From contig NZ_CP032762.1 of assembly GCF_003641205.1 (NCBI RefSeq), forward strand, positions 124,001 to 188,000: a DNA stretch of 64,000 nt. The letters run 5' to 3'. This document shows positions 44,941 to 55,416 of this stretch, in pieces. The first letter of the stretch is position 1, and each line of letters begins with the position of its first letter. The translations under genes and the position numbers were made by a program. Source of the stretch: Rhodococcus sp. P1Y. GTDB taxonomy: Bacteria > Actinomycetota > Actinomycetes > Mycobacteriales > Mycobacteriaceae. The notes under the pieces are model-generated. The model had not been told where the DNA came from. It saw nothing but the letters and a program-made list of their open reading frames with translations, and ran no database searches.

Positions 44941-44952
44941 AGTCCAGACTGC
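44941..44952 (-). promoter_or_regulatory. Candidate TetR operator
   Basis: CAGTC-CA-GACTG is a short perfect inverted repeat near the expected -35 region of the tetR promoter (-10 TAGTCT at 44923-44918). It is shorter than most TetR sites, so support is modest. Confidence 0.3.
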
Positions 44953-44972
44953 TTGTAAATGCGCTCCATCGC

Positions 44973-45018
44973 CCGTGCGTGCGTAGTTACCGCCCGACGT
45001 AACTACGCGCGCACGGGT
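44973..45018 (-). terminator. Hairpin after the metallopeptidase gene
   Basis: CCCGTGCGTGCGTAGTTAC (44973-44991) pairs with GTAACTACGCGCGCACGGG (45000-45018) with one mismatch around an 8-nt loop. It lies 13 bp past the stop of the leftward metallopeptidase gene and before the tetR promoter, so it probably insulates the two units. Confidence 0.6.
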
Positions 45019-45030
45019 GGGGAAGCCACC

Positions 45031-46383
45031 TCAGATGCACGCCTCCGCACCATCCATGACTCCGTGCCTGAAGGCCTCGACGCGCACGAACCCACTCCCC
45101 TGGCGCTCCTCGTCGCCTCCACCGCGGAAGAGCAGCAGAGCCGCAATGGCCTCGTCGAGGTCGCCGGGCGACAGCGTGTAGCCGCTTGTCGGACGGTTCT
45201 GCAGCAACACGCTCGCTGTCCACCCACCCGCCATGCAGTCACCCTGAAGCGACGCGTCCTGGTCGTCGGCGTTTATTCCGAGGTGCGACAGACCGGCGAG
45301 GCCGTACTGCGTCGCGATCAACGCCGCGACCGCGAAGTCGCCGCCCTGCGCATAGAACTGCGGCATCGCGTTCACCGCGTCGAAACCGACGTAATCGTCC
45401 GGCACGCAGTAGAACAGCGAGTACTCCGCGACTGAGGATCCACCGCAGTCAGGAGCATCCGCCGGGTCGAACGCGGCGAACGGCTTCAGCGGTGTCCACG
45501 GCTCACCGGTCAGTTCGGGATATAGCGCACTCCAGTAGTCCTCCAGGTCTTTGGGGACGCCCTCGACGATCTGCTCGAGCGGTGCGTCTCCCCCGCGGGA
45601 TGCGTCGGCAGCGGAGGAGAACGGGAGCTCGAAGACCTGCGGCGAACCGTCCTCGTAACCCTTGCACGACTCCACACCCTCTTGGAATCCGGTCTGGAAC
45701 GACCCGACTCGATCGAATCCGCTGCCGTGTGCACTGGGATCGTCTGCTGCACTGCCGGGTTCGTCACGCAGGTACAGGAAACCTGCGAGCGCCGAATCCA
45801 ATTCGGCGGGGGTCGGGTCGAACTGCGACGCCTCGTCCACCGCGTGCGACGCCCATGCCCCGGCGAAGCAGTCTGCTTGTATTTCGCGGGTGACGGTCAT
45901 GCCCTCGAACTGCGCCCTGGCCTGAATTGCGTGCCCCCACTCGTGGGCCATGACGACCGGAATAACGAAGTCTCCGAAGCGTTCTCGCAGATCAGGCAGC
46001 AGGCCCTCGCTGTCCCACGCAACGACGTCCTCACCGGGGCAGTAGAACGCGTTTCCTGCGATGTCCTCTGGCGTGGACGCACACGGCGGCAGTTCGCCCG
46101 AGGACGGCTCGACGGCGTAGAACCCACCGCTCACCGGTTGATATTCGGAGCCGTACAGCGTCGGATACGTCTGCGCCCAGTAGCTCTGCAGGTCGTCGAT
46201 CGCGGCAGCCACTATCTGGTTGACGGGTTCCGAGGCGTCACCGACCATGTCCGAGCCCGATGTGGCCTTCTGCATGCCTGCAACCGACGACGGCGCCGCC
46301 TCACCGGACTCCGAAGACCCACCACACCCGGCGACGACGAGCACCGGGACCAGAACTGCCAGAACAGATGTACGACGCCTCAT
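45031..46383 (-). CDS. Lipoprotein neutral zinc metallopeptidase with duplicated domain
   Basis: A 450-residue putative lipoprotein. The signal peptide ends in VVAGC (Cys20). The first domain (about 50-265) has FYCPGEDVVAWD, the zinc motif HEWGH (His147, Glu148, His151) and REIQADCFAGAW, as in YpfJ-type neutral zinc metallopeptidases. The second domain (about 268-450) repeats the same scaffold (DLEDYWSALYP, FYCVPDDYVGFD, LQGDCMAGGWTASV), but the HExxH position reads ATQYGLAGL, so it should be inactive. It starts at ATG 46383. Its promoter carries the direct-repeat site shared with the LpqN-like and small membrane genes. Confidence 0.82.
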   Translation of the reverse strand: MRRRTSVLAVLVPVLVVAGCGGSSESGEAAPSSVAGMQKATSGSDMVGDASEPVNQIVAAAIDDLQSYWAQTYPTLYGSEYQPVSGGFYAVEPSSGELPPCASTPEDIAGNAFYCPGEDVVAWDSEGLLPDLRERFGDFVIPVVMAHEWGHAIQARAQFEGMTVTREIQADCFAGAWASHAVDEASQFDPTPAELDSALAGFLYLRDEPGSAADDPSAHGSGFDRVGSFQTGFQEGVESCKGYEDGSPQVFELPFSSAADASRGGDAPLEQIVEGVPKDLEDYWSALYPELTGEPWTPLKPFAAFDPADAPDCGGSSVAEYSLFYCVPDDYVGFDAVNAMPQFYAQGGDFAVAALIATQYGLAGLSHLGINADDQDASLQGDCMAGGWTASVLLQNRPTSGYTLSPGDLDEAIAALLLFRGGGDEERQGSGFVRVEAFRHGVMDGAEACI

Positions 46384-46413
46384 GCCCGCTCCTCGTCTCG
46401 CCTTCGGTTCTCG

Positions 46414-46446
46414 ACCGTAGTGAGCGGCGATTGGATTTCGATTGGA
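46414..46446 (-). promoter_or_regulatory. SARP-type direct-repeat operator and -10 box of the metallopeptidase gene
   Basis: On the minus strand TCCAATC-GAAA-TCCAATC (46446-46429) gives two heptamers with 11-bp period. Nine nt later follows the -10 box TACGGT (46419-46414). The start codon lies 30 nt after the box. It is arranged head-to-head with the operator of the divergent LpqN-like gene, making a 42-bp near-palindrome. Confidence 0.7.
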
Positions 46447-46456
46447 TCTCTCGTGC

Positions 46457-46489
46457 TCCAATCGAATTCCAACACTGCCGCTCTAGGCT
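46457..46489 (+). promoter_or_regulatory. SARP-type direct-repeat operator and -10 box of the LpqN-like gene
   Basis: TCCAATC-GAAT-TCCAACA (46457-46474) has the same 11-bp period. Nine nt later comes TAGGCT (46484-46489). The mRNA would have a ~100-nt leader. Confidence 0.7.
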
Positions 46490-46530
46490 CTGCCATCGAT
46501 CGAGGTCGGGTCGGGTCGGACCGTATTGCC

Positions 46531-46580
46531 CGCACGTCAAAATTTCTCGCACGTCAAGAACTTCCCGCAGTTAAAAATTT
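46531..46580. repeat. Short direct repeats in the LpqN-like gene leader
   Basis: CGCACGTCAA occurs at 46531-46540 and 46548-46557, and a related CGCAGTTAA at 46566-46574, with AAATTT-like spacers. The ~17-18-bp period lies in the 5' untranslated leader, just before the ribosome site. Function unknown. Confidence 0.6.
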
Positions 46581-46597
46581 CATGGAAACGAGGACAC

Positions 46598-47338
46598 ATG
46601 AACCGTTCGACCATAGGTGCACGCGTTGCCGCGGCGACTGCGGCTCTGACCGTGGTGGTAGGGCTGGCAGCTTCCTGCAGCAGCGATTCCGGAGGGTCCG
46701 CGTCGAGCGAATCCACCTCGGCCGCCGCTGCGAGCACCACCACCGAGTCGGCTTCCACCACGAGCAGCAAGAACAAGCTCGCCCCTGCAACCACCACCGC
46801 TCCGGCGGCGGGACCGAATTACACCATCGCCGACTACATCGCCGACGAAGGGATCGTGGAGACACCGATATACCCCGGGGACCCCGGCGCACCGCAGATC
46901 GTGTTGCCGTTCCCGGACGGTTGGGAGGACGCCGGGGATCAGACGCCGGAGTGGGCATACGGTGCCATCATCTACACCGGGCCCGAAAGTGCCGACTACA
47001 CACCGTCGATGATCGCTATCGTGTCCAAACTCGAAGGCAACGTAGATCCGCAGAAGCTCATCGACTATTCCGCGGGCGAAGTGCAGAACCTGCCCGGATA
47101 CGCACCGGTGGGCGAAGGCACGACATCCACACTCGCAGGGTTCCCCGCATATCAAATCTCGGGAACCTACACCGGCGAGGACGGCATGGAACTGGTGTCG
47201 GCGCAGAAGACGGCGGTCATTCCCGGCTCCGACGGTCTCTACATCCTGCAGATCAACGTCGACGGCACGTCGGATCAGCTCGATCTTCTCGCCAGTGCAA
47301 CCGAGACGGTGGACAACGACACGACGATCACGCCCTAG
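46598..47338 (+). CDS. LpqN/LpqT-like lipoprotein
   Basis: A 246-residue lipoprotein. Signal peptide with lipobox LAASC is followed by a long Ser/Thr/Ala-rich linker (to about residue 75) and a folded domain with LPFPDGWEDAGDQTPEWAYGAI, typical of the mycobacterial LpqN/LpqT family. In M. tuberculosis LpqN interacts with MmpL3-related envelope lipid export. ATG at 46598 follows a GAGG site. Convergent with the SARP gene, four bp between the stops. Its promoter contains the shared SARP-type operator. Confidence 0.78.
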   Translation: MNRSTIGARVAAATAALTVVVGLAASCSSDSGGSASSESTSAAAASTTTESASTTSSKNKLAPATTTAPAAGPNYTIADYIADEGIVETPIYPGDPGAPQIVLPFPDGWEDAGDQTPEWAYGAIIYTGPESADYTPSMIAIVSKLEGNVDPQKLIDYSAGEVQNLPGYAPVGEGTTSTLAGFPAYQISGTYTGEDGMELVSAQKTAVIPGSDGLYILQINVDGTSDQLDLLASATETVDNDTTITP

Positions 47339-47342
47339 CAGC

Positions 47343-49244
47343 TCACCCGGTGGTCAGCTGCTGCTGCCACCGATCCGGCGACGTCGATGCCACCCGCACC
47401 AGACGGGTGGCATCGAGTCGGGCCGCATCGACGCGTTCGGTGCGTGAACTGTGCTCTGCTATCGCATCACGTACGAGCGGGCATACGAAGGCGAAGCCCC
47501 CGGAATCGGCCGAATACACGACAAGCCCCGCTGCAATCGCCGATTCGACATCCTTTCCCCGCAGCAGGATCACGTTGTCGGTACGCACAGCGGCCGTGCG
47601 CAACTCACGACTCGTGGTCTTGGGCAATCTCGAAACGCAGTCACGGATGGATGCCGACACCGACTCGGGTACCTTCTCTCGCATCCCGGGGTCGGCGATC
47701 AGGCTACGGATGACTTCGGTTGCGTAGTAGGGGTTTCCAGCCGTGCGGTGGTGCACGTACCCGGCCAGTTCATCGCCGGCACCGGCCACGCCTTCCCGCT
47801 CCAGCATCCGGCCGATCGCTTCGACCGTGAGTGGACCGAGCCGAAGCACCGTCGAATCACCTGTGTTGGTGAGGCGACCGAGCGAGCTTCGCCCCGGCCC
47901 TCGACCGGCGCCGTGCGCGCTCCAACTCGCAACGACAACCAGCGGGAGCTGACGCAGATTCCCGACCACGAGTTGGAGCACCTCGCGGCTGGCCCTGTCT
48001 GCGCGGTCGAGGTCGTCGAGCACCACCAAGGTCGGGTGGCCCTCCACCAGACGATGGAGTGCGAGGACCACGCTGTCGAGTACGAGGAAATCGGCACGCG
48101 AGTCCGACCTGGCCGTCGACGGAACCGGCCACCCAGGCAGCATCTCCAGCAACCCAGGTTCGATCACCTCGGCGGCACGCGCCAGTTGCCCGCGCCCGAC
48201 GTTGTCGCCTAGGACGCGCAGCACCTGCACCCACGACCACAACGACGGTTGCCTCATCCCGTCCGGTGGGCACGACCATGCCGTCGTGAACCCGGCAGAT
48301 TCGGCGTTCGCTACCGCCTCGCCCGCTATCGACGTCTTACCGCTGCCTGAGTCGCCGACGAGTACGACAACGCGGCCCACTCCGCCGCGAGCAGCGGCGA
48401 GGGCGTCCTCGACCCGGCGCAATTCCGCCTCTCGGCCGAACAGTGGCGGTCTTTCGGCGCGGGGCGCATCGCGCGCACCGGGCTCCTCCTGCCAGCTCAA
48501 CGCAGTCGACTCACGCCTGATCTCAGTGTCCAGCGATTTGAGGGCCGGGCCTGGTTCGATGCCGAGCTCGTCGTGCAACAGCCGCGTCGCTCGCCCGAAT
48601 GCCCGCAGAGCATCCACCCGCCGATTCGCGCGATACAGCGCGAGCATCAATTGCCACCACAGTCGTTCGCGCAACGGGGACAACACGATCTGGTGTTCGA
48701 GTGGGCCCACGATGTCGACGTGGTGACCGAGAGTCAGTCTGCAGTCGAAGTAGGTTTCGACGATGTCCGCGCGCAGTTCGTGCAGCCTGTCGGTCTCGTG
48801 TGCCGCGACATCCAGATCGCGGAGGTCCTCGAGAGGAGAACCTGTCCACACTCCCAGCGATTCGCTCAACAATTCGCAGGCCCGCGAGTGATGTCCGGCC
48901 CGGGTTTCGCTGCGCCCCTCAGATGCCAGAGCTTCGAACCGATCCACGTCGAGCTCACTCGGACCCAGTTCGAGACGGTATCCGTACGACGTGGTGATCA
49001 ACGCGTCCTGTCCGAGCACACGACGCAGGTTCGCAACGTACGCGCGCACCGAGCTGATTGCTTTGACCGGGGGCACGCCGTTCCACACTGCGTCGATCAT
49101 TGCCTCGAATTCGACGACACGGCCATGAGACAACAGAAGTACGGCCAGCACGGCACGCTGCTTCGGGCCCCCGAGTGGGAGCGACTCACCGTCCCGGAGC
49201 ACACGCGTCGGTCCGAGTAGCTTGTACTCCACGCAGACCTCCAT
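47343..49244 (-). CDS. SARP/BTAD-AAA transcriptional regulator (AfsR/EmbR-like N-terminus)
   Basis: A 633-residue regulator. An OmpR-type winged helix (about 1-92, with the GGPKQRAVLAVLL helix) is followed by a bacterial transcriptional activator domain (98-245, ending ATRLLHDELGIEPGPAL). The AAA-type ATPase has Walker A GDSGSGKTS (297-305) and Walker B LVVLDDLDRA. The C-terminus is short compared with large AfsR proteins. SARP activators bind heptamer direct repeats with 11-bp period just upstream of the -10 box. Exactly such repeats lie before three neighbouring genes, which are therefore its likely targets. ATG at 49244 gives the best family start. Confidence 0.85.
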   Translation of the reverse strand: MEVCVEYKLLGPTRVLRDGESLPLGGPKQRAVLAVLLLSHGRVVEFEAMIDAVWNGVPPVKAISSVRAYVANLRRVLGQDALITTSYGYRLELGPSELDVDRFEALASEGRSETRAGHHSRACELLSESLGVWTGSPLEDLRDLDVAAHETDRLHELRADIVETYFDCRLTLGHHVDIVGPLEHQIVLSPLRERLWWQLMLALYRANRRVDALRAFGRATRLLHDELGIEPGPALKSLDTEIRRESTALSWQEEPGARDAPRAERPPLFGREAELRRVEDALAAARGGVGRVVVLVGDSGSGKTSIAGEAVANAESAGFTTAWSCPPDGMRQPSLWSWVQVLRVLGDNVGRGQLARAAEVIEPGLLEMLPGWPVPSTARSDSRADFLVLDSVVLALHRLVEGHPTLVVLDDLDRADRASREVLQLVVGNLRQLPLVVVASWSAHGAGRGPGRSSLGRLTNTGDSTVLRLGPLTVEAIGRMLEREGVAGAGDELAGYVHHRTAGNPYYATEVIRSLIADPGMREKVPESVSASIRDCVSRLPKTTSRELRTAAVRTDNVILLRGKDVESAIAAGLVVYSADSGGFAFVCPLVRDAIAEHSSRTERVDAARLDATRLVRVASTSPDRWQQQLTTG

Positions 49245-49317
49245 AGTGGGTGGGGTGCCCCGACAGCCGAGAGAAAACAATTGAGCCACACCGAGTGCAT
49301 TCGCGCACGGCCGACGA

Positions 49318-49350
49318 TCCAATCGAATTCCAACCGTTATCGCTTATCGT
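49318..49350 (+). promoter_or_regulatory. SARP-type direct-repeat operator and -10 box of the small membrane gene
   Basis: TCCAATC-GAAT-TCCAACC (49318-49335), nine nt, then TATCGT (49345-49350). Spacing and repeat are identical to the two sites at 46.4 kb. It points rightward, away from the SARP gene. Confidence 0.7.
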
Positions 49351-49384
49351 TCGTATTCGTTTGTATTATGGCAAAGGAATGGCG

Positions 49385-49690
49385 ATGACCAGCACAGATG
49401 GACGGCGGGGCTTGGGTTTCAGCGCTGACGAACCCTACTCGGAACCACGTAGGTACTTTCGCAAAATAAATTTAGCCAGAATTGTTTCCCAGGCAAACGG
49501 ATATCCAATAATAGTAAAGCAACTAATGCAATTGCTTTTACTAGTTCTTTACCCATTCTGGGTTTTCTACGTTGCAGTGTGCGCAGTGTGCTTTTTTCTT
49601 GCCTGGGTGCTGTTCTGGCCTATGCGGCGGTACCAGGACAAACACCATCCCGAGGAGGCGGCTCAGGCGAGAGCCCGACGGCTGGCCTGA
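49385..49690 (+). CDS. AT-rich small membrane protein of unknown function
   Basis: A 101-residue protein I do not recognise. A polar N-terminus is followed by a long hydrophobic region (about 47-75, VKQLMQLLLLVLYPFWVFYV and onward), rich in aromatic residues and cysteine, then a basic tail. AAAGGA lies six nt before the ATG at 49385; another ATG two codons earlier is too close to it. Base composition over 49441-49560 is only ~37% GC, far below its neighbours, with many A/T-ending codons, suggesting transfer. The convergent multicopper oxidase stops five bp away. Its promoter has the SARP-type site. Confidence 0.7.
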   Translation: MTSTDGRRGLGFSADEPYSEPRRYFRKINLARIVSQANGYPIIVKQLMQLLLLVLYPFWVFYVAVCAVCFFLAWVLFWPMRRYQDKHHPEEAAQARARRLA

Positions 49691-49695
49691 GCGCG

Positions 49696-51468
49696 TCAGC
49701 GCACCACCCGATACCTCAGCATCATTTCGTGGTCTTCGTGGTCGAGCATGTGGCAGTGCCACATGTAGCCTTGCAGCTCCGCACTCATCCCATGATGGCT
49801 CGATGCCGCGGAAAATGTTGCGTCGGGGTCGAATCCGAGTTCGTCCGCCGTCGGGAACCGGACGAGGATGCGCGTCACGGTGCCCGGGTACGTGTTGACG
49901 GTGTCCTTCGCCCCGGCTTCCCACGGCGCCGGCGGCCCAGTCGGTCCGGTGACGTAGCGCTCCACATCGGGCGCCCACTTCACCCCGACATCGGGTCGCG
50001 GGTTGTCGCGGTTGTACGCGACGAGGTCCACGGGGGCCCGGCCGATCGTCCGAAAGTGCACCAGATGCAGGTGAATCGGATGCGGCTCCAACGTCGTGTT
50101 GACGATGTTCCACTGTTCGACGGCCCCCTGAGCGGGCATCTCGATGTCGGGGTCGCTGTAGCGCAGGTTGTTGAGCGTCATCATCGGCGGCGCCAGCGAC
50201 AAGCCGGCCGACGGCTGATTGACCGTGACAGTCCGCTGCGCCTGCACCGGCGGCAGAGCAGGCAGCAACGCCGGCTGTCCCTTGCCACCCCGGTACATCG
50301 TCATGACGTCTCCAGCGAAACCACGCCCCGACGCCACCCTGAACTGGCAGAACAGCGGCATCGGCACCGCACCCAGCGACGCGGCCTGCGCCGGCGGTGG
50401 CTCGTCGTTGCGCAGTTCGACCAGTTCACCGGGCTGCAGAGCGCCGAAATCGACCAGTACGTCCACGCGCTCAGCAGGCGCCAACCGAATGCTGTCGGTC
50501 AGTACGGGTGCGTCGAGCAGACCTCCGTCGTTCCCGATGACCCAGAACTTCTGCCGGTTGGAGAGGAACAGATTCCACACACTGTACGAGCCTGCATTGA
50601 CGATGCGGAAGCGGTAGAGACCACGCGCTACTTCCATCGTCGGCCATATCTTGCCGTTGACGACACCGACGTCGCCGGTTCCGCCACCCTCCCACTTCCC
50701 CTGCGGGACAGTGATATTGGATCGGATGCTCATACTCCCGTCGGGATTCATGATCTTTTCCTGCAGCACCAGCGGTACTTCGAATTCTCCCGACGGTAGT
50801 CCGAGCGAATTGTCGGGCAGTCCCGAGTCGAATTGATCCCGAACGAGATTGACACCGACGAGCCCCGCATAGACGTTGATGCGCGTCATTGACATCGCGT
50901 GGTCGTGGTACCACAACCCGGCGGCGTCGTTCAGGCCCGAAAAGCTGTGCGTGAGTGACTCGCCCGGTCGAACCAACATCTCGGAGTGCCCGTCGCTGTC
51001 GGGCCGGGTGATCGCCCCGTGCAGGTGCAACGACGTCGGCGTCAGATGACGGTCGTGCTCACTCATGCCGTGCAGCGACGTATCGACGTCTGCGGCGAGC
51101 GGGTTCGAATCGGTGGTGTTGGTGTAGCGCAGCGTCCACGGCTGGCCCTGAACGCTTTCGATGGTCGGGCCGAGATAGTCGAGATCGCCGTATCCGAAGG
51201 TTGGGGCGGGCGCGAGATCGGCGTGAAAGGCGTGGGTAGCGCTGCGCGCGCTCAATTCCAACGAAGTTCCCGTGAGAGAAGGCAACCTCGGCAACTCGTC
51301 ACGAAACGGCTGTAGCGGGGGCGAGTGAAACAAAAGCGGGCTGTTGCCGCCGAAGATGTCGTCGGCGAACGCGCGGCGAGCGGCACTTCCTGCGGGGATA
51401 ACCGCGGCTCCAGCGAGGGCCGCGAGACCGGCGGCACGGAACATCGACCGTCGTGACAGTCCCTCCAC
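49696..51468 (-). CDS. Tat-exported multicopper oxidase (CotA/bilirubin-oxidase-like)
   Basis: A 590-residue laccase-type enzyme. The twin-arginine signal (SRRSMFRAAGLAALAGAA) directs folded export. Copper ligands are in HLHG, WYHDHAM, HPIHLHLVHF and the C-terminal WHCHMLDHEDHEMM, which supplies the type 1 and trinuclear sites. It could oxidise phenols, bilirubin-like compounds, Mn(II) or Cu(I); substrate not known. Start GTG at 51468 has GGGAGG upstream. It is not clearly part of the adjacent SARP regulon: no repeat lies in its promoter (TAGTAT near 51502-51507 is a likely -10). Confidence 0.9.
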   Translation of the reverse strand: MEGLSRRSMFRAAGLAALAGAAVIPAGSAARRAFADDIFGGNSPLLFHSPPLQPFRDELPRLPSLTGTSLELSARSATHAFHADLAPAPTFGYGDLDYLGPTIESVQGQPWTLRYTNTTDSNPLAADVDTSLHGMSEHDRHLTPTSLHLHGAITRPDSDGHSEMLVRPGESLTHSFSGLNDAAGLWYHDHAMSMTRINVYAGLVGVNLVRDQFDSGLPDNSLGLPSGEFEVPLVLQEKIMNPDGSMSIRSNITVPQGKWEGGGTGDVGVVNGKIWPTMEVARGLYRFRIVNAGSYSVWNLFLSNRQKFWVIGNDGGLLDAPVLTDSIRLAPAERVDVLVDFGALQPGELVELRNDEPPPAQAASLGAVPMPLFCQFRVASGRGFAGDVMTMYRGGKGQPALLPALPPVQAQRTVTVNQPSAGLSLAPPMMTLNNLRYSDPDIEMPAQGAVEQWNIVNTTLEPHPIHLHLVHFRTIGRAPVDLVAYNRDNPRPDVGVKWAPDVERYVTGPTGPPAPWEAGAKDTVNTYPGTVTRILVRFPTADELGFDPDATFSAASSHHGMSAELQGYMWHCHMLDHEDHEMMLRYRVVR

Positions 51469-51581
51469 CCTCTACCTCCCTTGATGTGATGGTGGACATA
51501 CTATGTTGAGCCGTCGGCACCCGTCGACACCCCACTCGGATCGTCCGGCACGTTCCTGCCGGTGGAGGGATCTACTTCGTC

Positions 51582-52658
51582 ATGGCTTCGATCACATTCG
51601 AACGCGCCACCAGGCTTTTTCCCGGCTCCGACTCCCCCGCGGTCGACGCTTTGAACCTCGAGATCGCCGACGGTGAATTTCTCGTACTCGTCGGACCATC
51701 GGGCTGCGGGAAGTCGACATCCCTGCGCATGCTCGCCGGACTGGAGGAGGTCGACAGCGGCCGCATTCTCATCGGCGGCAAGGACGTCACCAACTCCGAA
51801 CCCAAGGATCGCGACATTGCGATGGTGTTCCAGAACTACGCGCTCTACCCACACATGAGCGTCGCCGAGAACATGGGGTTCGCGCTCAAACTCGCGAAGG
51901 CGAACAAGGAAGAGATTCGCACGCGCGTCCTCGAGGCAGCGAAACTGCTCGATTTGGAGGAGTATCTCGACCGCAAGCCCAAGGCGCTCTCGGGAGGGCA
52001 GCGTCAGCGAGTTGCCATGGGACGAGCCATCGTTCGTCAACCGCAGGTGTTCCTCATGGACGAACCGCTGTCCAACCTCGACGCCAAGCTACGTGTCCAG
52101 ACTCGTACGCAAATCGCTCAACTGCAGCGCAGACTCGCCACGACGACCGTGTACGTCACGCACGACCAGGTCGAGGCCATGACCATGGGTGACCGGGTCG
52201 CAGTCCTCAAAGGCGGCGTCCTGCAGCAGTGCGCGTCGCCGCGAGAGCTCTACCGGACGCCGACCAACGTCTTCGTGGCCGGGTTCATGGGGTCACCGTC
52301 GATGAACCTCTTCCGCGTGCCCGTCACCGACGGTGGCGTGCGGATCGGTGACCAGGTCGTTCCGGTGTCGCGCGGCACCCTTTCCGGGTCCACCGGGAGC
52401 GAGGTCGTCTTCGGAATTCGTCCCGAGCACGTGGAGATCGTGTCCTCGGGCGTGAAGCTCGAGATCGACGTCGTCGAGGAACTCGGTTCGGAAGCCTTCG
52501 TGTTCGGGCGCGCGGACATCAACGGCACCACGCAGACCATCGTCGCGCGCGCGGACTGGCGTGACCCGCCGCAGAAGGGAGACGTGGTCAGCATCCGTTT
52601 CGACGAAGCCCATGCCCACGTCTTCGACGGCTCCGGCGAGGGCGTCAGGCTCAGCTGA
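51582..52658 (+). CDS. Sugar ABC transporter ATPase (UgpC/MsmK/SugC family), orphan
   Basis: A 358-residue ABC ATPase. Walker [11 protein letters not shown]-loop [10 protein letters not shown], signature [15 protein letters not shown] and Walker [15 protein letters not shown] are followed by the C-terminal TOBE/regulatory domain of the carbohydrate-uptake type. No permease or binding-protein genes are nearby, so it may serve several sugar importers, as MsiK does in Streptomyces. Divergent from the multicopper oxidase; convergent with asd, with a dispersed palindrome between them. Confidence 0.9.
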   Translation: MASITFERATRLFPGSDSPAVDALNLEIADGEFLVLVGPSGCGKSTSLRMLAGLEEVDSGRILIGGKDVTNSEPKDRDIAMVFQNYALYPHMSVAENMGFALKLAKANKEEIRTRVLEAAKLLDLEEYLDRKPKALSGGQRQRVAMGRAIVRQPQVFLMDEPLSNLDAKLRVQTRTQIAQLQRRLATTTVYVTHDQVEAMTMGDRVAVLKGGVLQQCASPRELYRTPTNVFVAGFMGSPSMNLFRVPVTDGGVRIGDQVVPVSRGTLSGSTGSEVVFGIRPEHVEIVSSGVKLEIDVVEELGSEAFVFGRADINGTTQTIVARADWRDPPQKGDVVSIRFDEAHAHVFDGSGEGVRLS

Positions 52659-52664
52659 ACACCT

Positions 52665-52709
52665 AGTGGCGTGAAATAAGTGCCGTGGAGGGCACTTATT
52701 CACGCCACT
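52665..52709. repeat. Convergent-gap palindrome, copy C
   Basis: AGTGGCGTGAAATAAGTGCC and GGCACTTATTCACGCCACT pair over 19 bp with one bulged A. It occupies nearly the whole gap between the sugar ATPase gene and asd. Confidence 0.82.
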
Positions 52710-52713
52710 GGCT

Positions 52714-55004
<2,291 letters not shown>

Positions 55005-55416
55005 GCGTGTGTACCTCCACTGCAAATTGGGTGATCGGGCCTGTCCACCTTACGTCAGACGCAGGCCCGTGACGTGCTGCGGGTACTTCGGCATGGCCTC
55101 TCACCTGCGGTGATCGACGCTACGGCGGCCGATCGGCGCGGAGGCTCTGCAGGATCGCGCCAGTGAGTATCGCCGTCGCCGCCCGCATCGACTTCACGGC
55201 GGCCCACATCACGTTCTCTTGCTTGTTTTTCAGCGGTTAAACCGGCGTCGATCTCGGACCGATCGAGCAAAAACCGATAGCCCTACGGAGATGGCGCCTG
55301 CTACATACCGATCAGTTCGAATGCTTCCGTAAGGTGCCCGAAATCGCAAGGAAGGGAATACTATTGGCCCGTCCATCGCATCTCACGTGCGATTTTTCGT
55401 CAGGAAAGGGTCGTGT
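55005..55416. other. 412-bp divergent region between ask and the LuxR-type regulator
   Basis: No credible gene. Facing ask, TAAGGT (55052-55047, minus strand) is a likely -10 box, inside a loop closed by CGGGCCTG/CAGGCCCG (55036-55043 with 55062-55069). Facing the regulator, TACTAT (55359-55364) is a good -10 box, giving a leader of ~46 nt. I see no riboswitch-like structure for lysine; the middle (55100-55320) holds nothing I can name. Confidence 0.45.

Noticed and set aside
45682..47727. 681-residue plus-strand frame across the metallopeptidase/LpqN region
   Set aside because: It crosses two real genes and their promoters, is rich in Arg/His, and has no domain or signal features.
49696..51581. 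Multicopper oxidase as a member of the SARP-type regulon
   Set aside because: Its promoter region (51469-51581) lacks the TCCAAYN direct repeat, although it is adjacent to the regulated small gene.
55036..55069. Possible lysine riboswitch before ask
   Set aside because: Only one 8-bp stem is visible, and it spans the likely -10 box, so it is not in the transcript as a leader; no lysine aptamer-like junction is present.
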